Part shown: positions 1 through 8,649 of the stretch, in pieces
Layout: the number at the start of each line of letters is the position of its first letter
Numbering within the stretch: the stretch's first letter is position 1
Assembly (NCBI GenBank): GCA_903853185.1
Contig: CAINSX010000180.1
Location: 1-32,227 of the forward strand
Reading direction: 5' to 3'
Length of the DNA stretch: 32,227 nt
Source of the DNA: an uncultured Opitutia bacterium
Lineage (GTDB): Bacteria; Verrucomicrobiota; Verrucomicrobiia; Opitutales; UBA953
Position numbers and translations under genes: made by a program
Notes under the pieces: generated by a model
What the model saw: only the letters and a program-made list of their open reading frames with translations
Database searches by the model: none
What the model was told of the DNA's origin: nothing

Positions 1-678
1 GGCCGTGCGGCGGCCGAGGACGGCGAGGTCGTAGCGTTTACCCCCGGCGATCTGGGTGGCGAAGACCTCATTGAGGGCGCGGGCCAGTTCTGGTCGAGCC
101 GAGATCGGCATCGGGGTCTTCTCGCTGTCGACGAGCCAGTCAAGGTCGCGCCATACTTCGCAACCGTAGACCATCTTCGGGCGATCCGCCTTGGGCATCT
201 GGCGCATGGCTTCGATGCAACGGAGCGCGCAGCCGACGTGGGTGTCGTGCTTATCGGCGAGGTTATGCAGGTAGACGACCTCGGGATGGCTGGCGTCGAG
301 GATGCGGCAAAGATCGTCGCGGACAGCGGTCTGCTGGGCGTCGCGGACGGTGGCGCTGCCGAAACCCAACTGGGCCATGAAAGAATATTGTCCGATGACG
401 GCCGCGGCGTCCTGCTCGCGGACGCGTTCAGCGGCGATCTGGTCGTCGGTCCAGTCCTTAAACGGTCCGGTGCGCGAAGAGCCGCGGCCGTCGGTGATGG
501 TCACGCCGCCAAACCAGCGATCGGTGCGATCATAGCAGGCGAGGATCCCGTGGAAGGCCATGAACTCTAGGTCGTCCTGGTGGGCGCCGATGCCGAGGTG
601 CGTGGTGCGGCTCAGGGCGTCCGGACCGGTCTTGCCGTCAGGGGTCACGAGTCGCGCGAGAGGGTTGAGGGAGATCAT
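1..678 (-). CDS. PIG-L (LmbE-like) family deacetylase, 3' end cut by window edge
   Basis: Manual reverse-strand translation: MISLNPLARLVTPDGKTGPDALSRTTHLGIGAHQDDLEFMAFHGILACYD...HNLADKHDTHVGCALR; HxDD-E metal-site motif and later HxDTH. ATG at 678 overlaps the stop of the upstream gene (ATGA). Frame stays open to position 1. Confidence 0.85.
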   Translation of the reverse strand, partial: MISLNPLARLVTPDGKTGPDALSRTTHLGIGAHQDDLEFMAFHGILACYDRTDRWFGGVTITDGRGSSRTGPFKDWTDDQIAAERVREQDAAAVIGQYSFMAQLGFGSATVRDAQQTAVRDDLCRILDASHPEVVYLHNLADKHDTHVGCALRCIEAMRQMPKADRPKMVYGCEVWRDLDWLVDSEKTPMPISARPELARALNEVFATQIAGGKRYDLAVLGRRTA

Positions 679-2072
679 CGGCGGAGGGCGGGAAGGGAGG
701 CGGCCGCGATGGCTTGGCCGTGGCGCTTATCTTTCTCGTCCGGCACGACGAGGTCGATGCGAAGTTCGGGGAATTCGTCGCGCAAGACCATCCGAGCCTT
801 CTCGATGATGATCGTGCCGCCTTGGCCGGAGGTGACCCGTCCCATGATCAGTAGGCAGTTCATGTCATAGAAACTGGCGAAATGGGCGATCGCGTAACCG
901 AAGGTGATACCGATGGCTACGTAGACCTGCTGGGCTCGCGGGTCGCCAGCGAGGAGTAGCTTCTGGAGCTCCTCCAGCTGTTCGGGTAGGCGCATCGAGG
1001 CGGCCAAGGTGATGCCGGCAAGGGGGAGCAGACGCCCGACGCCCTGCTGGCTGAAATATTGCACCGCACAGCCGCGGTCGCCGGACCATTCGTCCGCCGG
1101 ACCGTCTTTCCGATAATCCACGGGCACGAAGGCCAGTTCGCTGAGCCAGTTGGTGAGGTTGCCTGCCGTGTCGACGTAGCCGGCGGCCACGCTGGTGCCC
1201 ATCGCTATTCCGAGGACGGCGTTGCGGCCGAGGGACATCGAGCCAGCCAATGCGGTGACGTCGCCATCGTTGAGTACTTCGAACGGTACACCGTAGGATT
1301 TGGCGAGGTCTAGGAAGATATTCCGTACCTGCGAATCGAAGAGGGTGCCGTCCGTGATCCCGCGGAAGAGTGACGCAATTCGGACCTTGTTGTTCACGTA
1401 GACGCCGGCGGAAGAACCGCCGATGGCGTCGACGCGGGGTAGATGGCTGGCCGCAAGATCTAACGAATGACGAATCCCGGCGAGATGATAGGCCGGGTCG
1501 GACTGGAAATAGGGATCCCATTTCACTTCCTCGGAGAAGACGACTTTGCCGTCGATGAGCGCGGCGCACTTGCGATCGGAGCCACCGAGATCGAAACCGA
1601 TGCGACACCCGTCTAGGTTGCGTCCGAGAGGCAGGTGGGCGGAGACGGCGGTGGGTAGCTCGGTGGACGTGACCGCGCAGAATGAAAGGGGGCGTTCAAA
1701 GACCTTACGGTGGAAGTCGGCATCGAAAGCGCGACCGCCTGAGGCGGAGTAATCGGCCTGTAGTCGCCGGGCGAGGTTCTTGGCTTCGGGGCCGCAGAGC
1801 AGGATGTCGGGCGCACCGCGCGACCAGAGCAGGAACTTTACCGTGCGTTCGACGTGAAGGTAGGTCGCATCGTCGTCGACTCCGCCTGCGAGCACCTGCG
1901 TGCGGAATAAAGAGGCGGTGCCGTCATCACGGCGGAGGGCGATGGTGAGTTCGGAGGAGCCAGCCGTACTTGCGCAACGGCCCAAGTAAGCGCGGGTCCA
2001 GAGGACGGCCGGAACGAGGCCCGGGTCGATGGCGGAGCGATGGAGGGGGGCGACGTCCATCTGATTGGTCAA
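675..2072 (-). CDS. ROK-like sugar kinase with N-terminal extension (TTG start at 2072, or ATG at 2060)
   Basis: ORF 465 aa; phosphate-binding motif FDLGGSDRKCAAL, then GGSSAGVYVNN and LNDGDVTALAG typical of ROK/ASKHA kinases; overlaps nagB stop. Confidence 0.75.
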   Translation of the reverse strand: MTNQMDVAPLHRSAIDPGLVPAVLWTRAYLGRCASTAGSSELTIALRRDDGTASLFRTQVLAGGVDDDATYLHVERTVKFLLWSRGAPDILLCGPEAKNLARRLQADYSASGGRAFDADFHRKVFERPLSFCAVTSTELPTAVSAHLPLGRNLDGCRIGFDLGGSDRKCAALIDGKVVFSEEVKWDPYFQSDPAYHLAGIRHSLDLAASHLPRVDAIGGSSAGVYVNNKVRIASLFRGITDGTLFDSQVRNIFLDLAKSYGVPFEVLNDGDVTALAGSMSLGRNAVLGIAMGTSVAAGYVDTAGNLTNWLSELAFVPVDYRKDGPADEWSGDRGCAVQYFSQQGVGRLLPLAGITLAASMRLPEQLEELQKLLLAGDPRAQQVYVAIGITFGYAIAHFASFYDMNCLLIMGRVTSGQGGTIIIEKARMVLRDEFPELRIDLVVPDEKDKRHGQAIAAASLPALRR

Positions 2073-2809
2073 AGTGCCTTGGCGGCGGCCGCATCGAGGT
2101 GGAACGTGCAGCGAGGGTGCTTCTGCAGCCAGGTCGCCGGACAGCCCGGGGAGGGGGCTTCTTTCATCGCACGATATACAATCTCGGCCTTGGCGTCGCC
2201 GAAGGCGATCAGTTCGACCCGGCGTGCTTCGAGAATCGTGGCGACACCCATCGTCAGGGCGCCATGCGGGACCTGGGCGAGATCGCCGAAGAAGACGGAG
2301 TTGTCGCGACGGGTTACCTCGTCGAGGTGGACCCAGCGGGTGCGGCTCTCGGCGGTGGAGGGCGGTTCATTGAAGCCAATGTGGCCCGTGCGACCGATGC
2401 CGAGAATTTGGAGATCAATCCCGCCAGCCGCGCAGATGGCGGCTTCGTAGTCGGCGCAATTTTTCGTCGCATCTTTCGACAGGCCGTCGGGGATGTGGAT
2501 ATTGGCCGCAGGAATATCCAGATGGCGAAAAAGGTTTTCCTCCATGAAGAAACGATACGACTGCGGGTGCGTCGCGCCGAGGCCTTCGTATTCGTCCAGA
2601 TTGAAGGTGATGACGGAGCGGAAGCTCAGCTTCTCTACGCGGTGCAGGCGGATGAGCTCGGCGTAGAGCGGCAGGGGCGTGGAGCCCGTGGCCAGTCCCA
2701 GCACCGTGGGCTTGCCCGATTTCGAGCGTATCTCGATGAGGTCGGCTATCTCCCGGGCAATCGCCTGCGCGGCGGTTTGTTTGTCGGGATGAAGCCTGGG
2801 CGAAATCAT
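2069..2809 (-). CDS. nagB: glucosamine-6-phosphate deaminase
   Basis: MISPRLHPDKQTAAQAI...GLATGSTPLPLYAEL...NLDEYEGL...LGIGRTGHIGFNEPPS. ATG at 2809 chosen over the ORF-track start at 2845, which would lie inside valS. Confidence 0.88.
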   Translation of the reverse strand: MISPRLHPDKQTAAQAIAREIADLIEIRSKSGKPTVLGLATGSTPLPLYAELIRLHRVEKLSFRSVITFNLDEYEGLGATHPQSYRFFMEENLFRHLDIPAANIHIPDGLSKDATKNCADYEAAICAAGGIDLQILGIGRTGHIGFNEPPSTAESRTRWVHLDEVTRRDNSVFFGDLAQVPHGALTMGVATILEARRVELIAFGDAKAEIVYRAMKEAPSPGCPATWLQKHPRCTFHLDAAAAKAL

Positions 2810-2810
2810 C

Positions 2811-5534
2811 TTAGCCGAGTGTGGCGAGCATGCGCGCGATTTCATCGCGCTTGGCCTTGGCGTCGTCGAGCTGCTTGCGAGCGCCTTCGAGAATCTTCGG
2901 GGGCGCCTTCGACACGAAAACTTCGTTGGTCAGCTTGGCTTCGCCGGCAGCGACGGCCTGTTCGAGCTTGGTCAGCTCCTTGGCGAGGCGGATCTTTTCC
3001 GCAGCGACGTCGACCGTGCCGGAGAGTTCGAGCAAGACGGTGCCGAGTGAGTTGAGTGAACCGGTACGATCGCCGGCATCATCGGCGAAGGTGATCTCGG
3101 CTAAGCCGGCCATGCTGCTGAGCTTGTCGCGGTTCGACTGGAGGAGCGTCTTCGACGTGGCGTCCTTGGCGACGATCGTGATCACCGAATCGCGACGGGT
3201 GGCCTGGTTAGCCTGCGATTTGAGTCCGCGGACCGAGGCGACGAATTCCCTGAGGAGGGCGACATCGGCGACCTTGGCGGCGCTCATCTTGATGCCGTTT
3301 TCGCGGAGAACACGGAGGAGATCGCCGCCGGAGCCGGTGTGGTGGTTCTGGATAAAGTCCTTTTCCGGGCCGTAGCCAAGGAGGTGCCAGAGTTCTTCGG
3401 AGATGAACGGAGCGACCGGATGGAGCAACAGGAGGAACTGACGCAGCACCAGATCCTGCACCGCGAGGCAGTTATCGACGAGGGCTGGGTCCCTGAGGCG
3501 AGCCTTCGAGGCTTCGACGTACCAGTCACAGAAGTCGCCCCAGAAGAAGGAGTAGAGTCCCTGCGCGTAGGCGGTGAACTCATGTTCGTCCAGGTTCTTG
3601 GTCGTGCTATCGGTCAGTTCAGCGAGGCCTTGGAGGATGGCGAAGTCGTCGTCATCGAGCTGGGCTGCCCTGATACGGCTGACCACGGCGGCCAGCGTCG
3701 AGTTGTCGGCCATCGGGCCGGACATCTGGCGGAAGCGCGCGGCGTTCCAGAGCTTGTTGCAGAAGTTACGTCCTTGGCCCACGCGATCCTCGTCGAAGAG
3801 GATGTCCTGGCCTTTGGGGGCGATGGACAGCAGGCCGAAGCGGAGGCCGTCAGCGCCGAACTTTGCGATCAAATCGAGAGGTTCGGGCGAGTTGCCGAGT
3901 GACTTCGACATCTTGCGGCCGAGCTTGTCGCGGATGATGCCGTTGAAATAGACACGCTTGAAGGGGATACGCTGGCGGATCTCGTCATCGGTGAGGGTCT
4001 TCTTCTCGGGGCCGTGGAGCTCGAGGCCAGCGATGATCATACGGGCGACCCAGAGGAAGATGATGTCGGGTCCCGTCGCGAGGGCACCGGTCGGATACCA
4101 ATGCTTTAGTTCTTCGGTCGTCTCTCCGGGCTTGCGCCAACCAATCGTCGCGAGGCACCAGAGCCAAGAGGATGCCCACGTGTCGAGGACGTCGGGGTCC
4201 TGTTCCCAGTTGGCGGCGTCGGCGGGGGCGGTGAGGGAGACGTGCAGGTTCTTCGGGTCGTTGCGGTCGGCGCCCTTGCGGTACCAGACCGGGATACGGT
4301 GGCCCCACCAGAGCTGGCGGCTCACGCACCAGTCCTGGATGTTCTCGAGCCAGTGGAGATAGGTCTTCGTCCAGCGTTCTGGGTGGAACTTGATGATGCC
4401 TGAGGTGACGGCGCGCTTGGCTTCGTCGATCTTCGGGTAGCGGATGAACCACTGTTCGCTGAGGCGAGGCTCGATCGGGACGTCGGCGCGTTCCGAATAG
4501 CCCACGGTGTTCTCGTAAGGTTCGGTCTTCACGAGGGCACCGAGCTCCTCGAGGAGTTTTTCGGCCATACCGCGGGCCTTGAAGCGTTCTACTCCGGCGA
4601 GCGGACCCGCGTCGGCGTTCATCGTGCCATCGGGGTTCATCACATCGACGACCGGAAGGTTATGGCGCTTGCCGATGTCGAAGTCAGTGCGGTCGTGGGC
4701 CGGTGTGACCTTCAGGACGCCCGTACCGAAATCCTTCTCGACGGCAGTGTCGCCGACGATCGGGATTTGGGCGCGAGGGAAGGGGCGCCAGACGTGCTTG
4801 CCGATGAGGTGCTTATAACGTTCGTCGTCCGGGTGGACCGCGACGGCGGCGTCGCCCGGAATCGTCTCGGGGCGTGTGGTGGAGATCTCGAGGAATGTGC
4901 CGGGGAGCTCGGCGACCTCATAACGCATGCGGTAGAGCGAGCCCTTGGAGGGCTTCATGATCACCTCTTCGTCGGACAGGCCAGTCTGTGAGACCGGGCA
5001 CCAGTTGACCATGCGCTTACCGCGATAGACGTAGCCACGTTCGTAGAGCGTGACGAAGGTCTGGAGGACTGCCTGCGAGTAGCCGGCGTCGAGCGTGTGG
5101 ACCGTGCGATCCCAGTCGCAGGAGGCGCCGAGTTTACGGAGCTGGCCGAGGATGATGCCGCCGTGCTTGTCGCGCCACTCGGACGCGACCTGAATGAATT
5201 TCTCGCGACCGAGGTCGTGGCGTGTCTTGCCTTCCTTCTGGCGGAGTTCCTTTTCGACGCGCGACTGCGTGGCGATACCGGCATGGTCGGTACCAGGAAG
5301 CCAGAGCGCGGATTTGCCTTCTTGGCGGGCGCGGCGGACCATGATGTCCTGCAGCGTATTATTCAGCAGGTGTCCCATGTGCAGGACGCCCGTGACGTTC
5401 GGCGGCGGGATCATCACCGCGAAGGACTCGCGGGTGTGGTCTACCTTGCCCTTGAAGCAACCGGCCGCGACCCAGCGGTCGTACCACTGCTGTTCGACGC
5501 CTTGCGGCTCATAAGATTTGGGGATTTCGGCCAT
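2811..5534 (-). CDS. valS: valyl-tRNA synthetase
   Basis: 907 aa; PPPNVTGVLHMGHLLNN (HIGH) and GRKMSKSLGNSPEP (KMSKS), C-terminal coiled-coil arm. Confidence 0.97.
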   Translation of the reverse strand: MAEIPKSYEPQGVEQQWYDRWVAAGCFKGKVDHTRESFAVMIPPPNVTGVLHMGHLLNNTLQDIMVRRARQEGKSALWLPGTDHAGIATQSRVEKELRQKEGKTRHDLGREKFIQVASEWRDKHGGIILGQLRKLGASCDWDRTVHTLDAGYSQAVLQTFVTLYERGYVYRGKRMVNWCPVSQTGLSDEEVIMKPSKGSLYRMRYEVAELPGTFLEISTTRPETIPGDAAVAVHPDDERYKHLIGKHVWRPFPRAQIPIVGDTAVEKDFGTGVLKVTPAHDRTDFDIGKRHNLPVVDVMNPDGTMNADAGPLAGVERFKARGMAEKLLEELGALVKTEPYENTVGYSERADVPIEPRLSEQWFIRYPKIDEAKRAVTSGIIKFHPERWTKTYLHWLENIQDWCVSRQLWWGHRIPVWYRKGADRNDPKNLHVSLTAPADAANWEQDPDVLDTWASSWLWCLATIGWRKPGETTEELKHWYPTGALATGPDIIFLWVARMIIAGLELHGPEKKTLTDDEIRQRIPFKRVYFNGIIRDKLGRKMSKSLGNSPEPLDLIAKFGADGLRFGLLSIAPKGQDILFDEDRVGQGRNFCNKLWNAARFRQMSGPMADNSTLAAVVSRIRAAQLDDDDFAILQGLAELTDSTTKNLDEHEFTAYAQGLYSFFWGDFCDWYVEASKARLRDPALVDNCLAVQDLVLRQFLLLLHPVAPFISEELWHLLGYGPEKDFIQNHHTGSGGDLLRVLRENGIKMSAAKVADVALLREFVASVRGLKSQANQATRRDSVITIVAKDATSKTLLQSNRDKLSSMAGLAEITFADDAGDRTGSLNSLGTVLLELSGTVDVAAEKIRLAKELTKLEQAVAAGEAKLTNEVFVSKAPPKILEGARKQLDDAKAKRDEIARMLATLG

Positions 5535-5568
5535 CGGAAAGGGGAATGATTAGGGGTTAAGTTGGGGA

Positions 5569-5600
5569 TTGAAAAGAACGGACTAGGCGGGCATTAAGAT
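5569..5600 (+). promoter_or_regulatory. possible sigma70-type promoter of the SRP RNA gene
   Basis: TTGAAA (5569-5574) and TAAGAT (5595-5600) located about 9 nt before the RNA 5' end; spacer of 20 nt is longer than optimal. Confidence 0.3.
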
Positions 5601-5608
5601 TAGCAAGT

Positions 5609-5703
5609 CAGGCCCCATGCAACGGGTGGCAGACGAACCCCGCCAGGTCCGGAAGGAAGCAACGGCAGTCAGTCCACCCGTGTGCCGTGGCAAGCCTGGC
5701 CCT
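5609..5703 (+). ncRNA. ffs: signal recognition particle RNA, small bacterial type
   Basis: Hallmark core GGTGGCAGACGAACCCCGCCAGGTCCGGAAGGAAGCAACGGCAGTCAGTCCACCC; termini CAGGC/GCCTG pair. Confidence 0.95.
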
Positions 5704-5716
5704 TTACTTTTCATTC

Positions 5717-5752
5717 GACGCCTTCCCTTCATTTGGGAGGGCGTCCTTGTTT
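5717..5752 (+). terminator. intrinsic terminator after SRP RNA
   Basis: GACGCCTTCCC-TTCATTT-GGGAGGGCGTC stem (11 bp including one G.U) followed by CTTGTTT. Confidence 0.8.
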
Positions 5753-5756
5753 GGGC

Positions 5757-5790
5757 ATAAAATAAGAAAGGGTGCTATTCGCACCCTTTC
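5757..5790 (-). terminator. intrinsic terminator after lpd
   Basis: GAAAGGGTGC-TATTC-GCACCCTTTC perfect 10-bp stem; minus-strand continuation TTATTTTATG. Confidence 0.8.
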
Positions 5791-5811
5791 GTTCAAAAGT
5801 CCGACCCTCGC

Positions 5812-7212
5812 TCAGAGCGAGTGGATGCTCGACTTGCTGACGGCCATCGCGGCTTCCTTGAAGGATTCGCTGACGGTCGGGTGGGCGAAGCAGGTACGGG
5901 CGACATCTTCGGCGCTGCCGCCGTATTCCATGTGGGCGCAGGCGGCGGCGATCATTTCCGAAGCGCCCTTGGCGACCATCTGGACGCCCAAGAGCTTGTC
6001 GGTCTTGGCGCAGGCGATGACCTTGACGAAACCTGAGGTGCAGTCGGAGGCGATCGCACGGCCGTTGCCGGCGAGCTGGAACTTGCCGATAGCGACTTCG
6101 ATGTTCTTAGCCTTCGCTTCGGCTTCGGAGAGCCCGACGCAGGCGACTTCGGGGTCGGTGTAGATGACGCCAGGGATGATGGCGTAGTTCACGTGGCCAT
6201 GCTTGCCGGCAAGGTTCTCGGCGACCGCGACGCCTTCTTCTTCAGCCTTGTGGGCGAGCATCGGGCCGGCGACGACGTCACCGATGGCGTAGACGCCGGG
6301 AAGGTTGGTCAAGAAGTGGGCGTCGATGACGATACGACCGCGTTCGTCGAGTTTGAGGCCGGCTTCCTGGGCGCCGAGACCGGACGTGTTGGCCTTGCGG
6401 CCGACGGCGACGAGGATCTTATCGGCTGCGAATTCGAGGGCCTTGCCATCGCGTTCGGCGGTGAGGGCGGAGCCGGCGGCGCTCTTCTTCACGCCGGTGA
6501 CCTTGGCCCCCATCTCGAACTTGATGCCCTGCTTCTCGAAAGCGCTTTGCGCGGCCTTGGCGACGTCGGCATCATAAGCCGGACCGCCGATGGAGGGCAG
6601 CATTTCGACGACGGTGACCTGGGAGCCGAGACGGGCCCAGACGGAACCGAGCTCGAGGCCGATGGCGCCGGCACCGACGACGACCATCTTTTCCGGGACG
6701 GACTTCAGCGAGATGCCGTGGTCGGAGGAGATGACGGTTTCACCGTCGAACTTCATGAAAGGCAGTTCGATCGGGACGGAGCCCGTGGCGATGAGGATGT
6801 TCTTCGTCTCGAGCGTGCGGTCGCCGGCCGTGGAGCGGACGAGGACCTGGCCGGACTTCACGAGGCGACCGAGGCCACGGACGATTTCGACGTTGCGCTT
6901 CTTGAGCAGGGCGCCGACGCCCATGTTGAGCTGGGCGACGACCTTGTCCTTGTTCGCGAGCATCGCGGCGACGTCGAAGGTGATCTTCTCGGCGCCGACG
7001 AGGCCGTGCTTCTTGCCGTGGAGGGCGTGCTGATAGACTTCGGTCGAATGCAGGAGGGCCTTCGAAGGGATGCAGCCGACGTTGAGGCAGGTGCCGCCGA
7101 GGGAATTATCCTTTTCCACGAGGGCCACCTTGAGGCCGAGCTGGCCGGCCTTGATGGCGGCGACATAGCCACCGGGACCGGAACCGATTACGACGAGATC
7201 GAATTGAGACAT
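5812..7212 (-). CDS. lpd: dihydrolipoyl dehydrogenase (E3)
   Basis: GSGPGGYVAAIKAGQLG, GGTCLNVGCIPSKALL redox site, C-terminal HPTVSESFKEA. Confidence 0.97.
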   Translation of the reverse strand: MSQFDLVVIGSGPGGYVAAIKAGQLGLKVALVEKDNSLGGTCLNVGCIPSKALLHSTEVYQHALHGKKHGLVGAEKITFDVAAMLANKDKVVAQLNMGVGALLKKRNVEIVRGLGRLVKSGQVLVRSTAGDRTLETKNILIATGSVPIELPFMKFDGETVISSDHGISLKSVPEKMVVVGAGAIGLELGSVWARLGSQVTVVEMLPSIGGPAYDADVAKAAQSAFEKQGIKFEMGAKVTGVKKSAAGSALTAERDGKALEFAADKILVAVGRKANTSGLGAQEAGLKLDERGRIVIDAHFLTNLPGVYAIGDVVAGPMLAHKAEEEGVAVAENLAGKHGHVNYAIIPGVIYTDPEVACVGLSEAEAKAKNIEVAIGKFQLAGNGRAIASDCTSGFVKVIACAKTDKLLGVQMVAKGASEMIAAACAHMEYGGSAEDVARTCFAHPTVSESFKEAAMAVSKSSIHSL

Positions 7213-7237
7213 TGAGGTAGGATGATAAAAAGGGGGA

Positions 7238-8512
7238 TCAGACGCCGAACAGCAGGCGCTGCGGGTCCTCGATGAACTGGCGCACCTTGACGAGGAACGT
7301 CACGGCTTCCTTGCCGTCGATGATGCGGTGGTCGTACGAGAGGGCGAGGTACATGATCGGACGGATCACGACCTGGCCGTTTTCGGCGACGGGACGTTCG
7401 ACGATATTATGGAGGCCCATGATGGCCGCCTGCGGGTGATTGAGGATCGGCGTCGAGAGCATCGAGCCGTAGATGCCGCCGTTGGAAATCGTGAAGACGC
7501 CGCCCTGGAGTTCAGGGAGCTGAATCTTGCCGTCGCGAGCACGCTTGCCGAAGTCGCCGATCGCTTTCTCGATGCCGGCGAAATTCAGCTGATCGCAATC
7601 GCGGACGACAGGGACCATCAGGCCCTTGTCGGTGCCGACGGCCACGCCGATATCGTAGAAGTTGTTCTCGACGATATCTTCGCCGTCGAGCTGCGCGTTG
7701 ATCGCGGGGACTTCCTTCATCGCCTGGACGGCGGCCTTGACGAAGAAGGACATGAAGCCGAGTTTGACCCCGTATTTCTTGAGGAATTCTTCGCCGTGGC
7801 GTTTGCGGAGTTCCATGACCGGAGCCATGTTGACCTCGTTGAAGGTCGTGAGCATCGCGGTCTCCGTCTTCGCCTGGACGAGGCGTTCGGCGATCTTGCG
7901 ACGCAGCGGGGACATGCGTTTGCGCGTGGTGCGACCATCGCGCGACGGAATCGAAACAGCGGCGGCCGGAGCGGAAGGAGCGGCGACCGTGGAAGGTGCA
8001 GCGGCGGCGGGAGCGACGGCGCGGATCGGGGTCTGGCCCGCGAGCGCGGCGAGCATGTCGCCCTTGGTCACCCGACCCGCCTTGCCGGAGCCTTCGACGC
8101 CGGCGGGATCGAGACCGGTTTCAGCGGAGAGCCGACGGACGGCGGGGGAAACTTCGGCGGCGGCTCCAGATTTGGCGGCAACGGGCGCAGCTTTCGGTGC
8201 AGGAGCCGGAGCGGCGGGAGCAGTCTTGGCAGCAGCCGGAGCAGCGGCGGCCGGAGCGGAAGGGGCGTTACCGGCGGCGCCTGCTTCGATCGTGGCGACG
8301 ACCTGATTGACGAGCACTTCGGTGCCGGCTTCGACGGCGATGGTAATCTTGCCGTCGACTTCAGCGGTGCCTTCGGAGGTCACCTTGTCGGTTTCGTAGG
8401 AAAAGAGGGGTTGGCCCTTGCGAACCGCGTCACCGCTTTTGACCAGCCAAGCGGCCAGGAGGCCCCCGGTGATGGATTCGCCCATGGGAGGGATTTTGAC
8501 TTCGACGGCCAT
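7238..8512 (-). CDS. sucB: 2-oxoglutarate dehydrogenase E2, dihydrolipoamide succinyltransferase
   Basis: Lipoyl domain ([12 protein letters not shown]), Ala/Pro-rich linkers, peripheral-subunit-binding domain ([14 protein letters not shown]), catalytic [20 protein letters not shown] at 8512 ([13 protein letters not shown]). Confidence 0.95.
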   Translation of the reverse strand: MAVEVKIPPMGESITGGLLAAWLVKSGDAVRKGQPLFSYETDKVTSEGTAEVDGKITIAVEAGTEVLVNQVVATIEAGAAGNAPSAPAAAAPAAAKTAPAAPAPAPKAAPVAAKSGAAAEVSPAVRRLSAETGLDPAGVEGSGKAGRVTKGDMLAALAGQTPIRAVAPAAAAPSTVAAPSAPAAAVSIPSRDGRTTRKRMSPLRRKIAERLVQAKTETAMLTTFNEVNMAPVMELRKRHGEEFLKKYGVKLGFMSFFVKAAVQAMKEVPAINAQLDGEDIVENNFYDIGVAVGTDKGLMVPVVRDCDQLNFAGIEKAIGDFGKRARDGKIQLPELQGGVFTISNGGIYGSMLSTPILNHPQAAIMGLHNIVERPVAENGQVVIRPIMYLALSYDHRIIDGKEAVTFLVKVRQFIEDPQRLLFGV

Positions 8513-8649
8513 GAAATTAGGTAGGTTCAACCTTGGAACCCATTCCTGCCTGTTTCAACGGGGAAATGACCCTTTAAACGACCTAGGATGGGCGTTTAGG
8601 GGGTAGTAGGAGAGGTTCCTGAGGCGAGAAAACCCGCTACTGTCGGCTA

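Noticed and set aside
1970-3055. 361-aa plus-strand ORF opposite nagB and valS
   Set aside because: Antisense to conserved genes, no domain signal.
5687-6163. 158-aa plus-strand ORF
   Set aside because: Begins within the SRP RNA, crosses two terminators and runs antisense to lpd.
7950-8290. Repetitive GCC/GGC-rich tract in sucB
   Set aside because: Explained by the Ala/Pro-rich interdomain linkers normal in E2 proteins.
6193-8524. Long plus-strand ORFs (340 and 398 aa) opposite lpd and sucB
   Set aside because: Gly/Asp/Arg-rich antisense frames expected from GC-rich codon bias.
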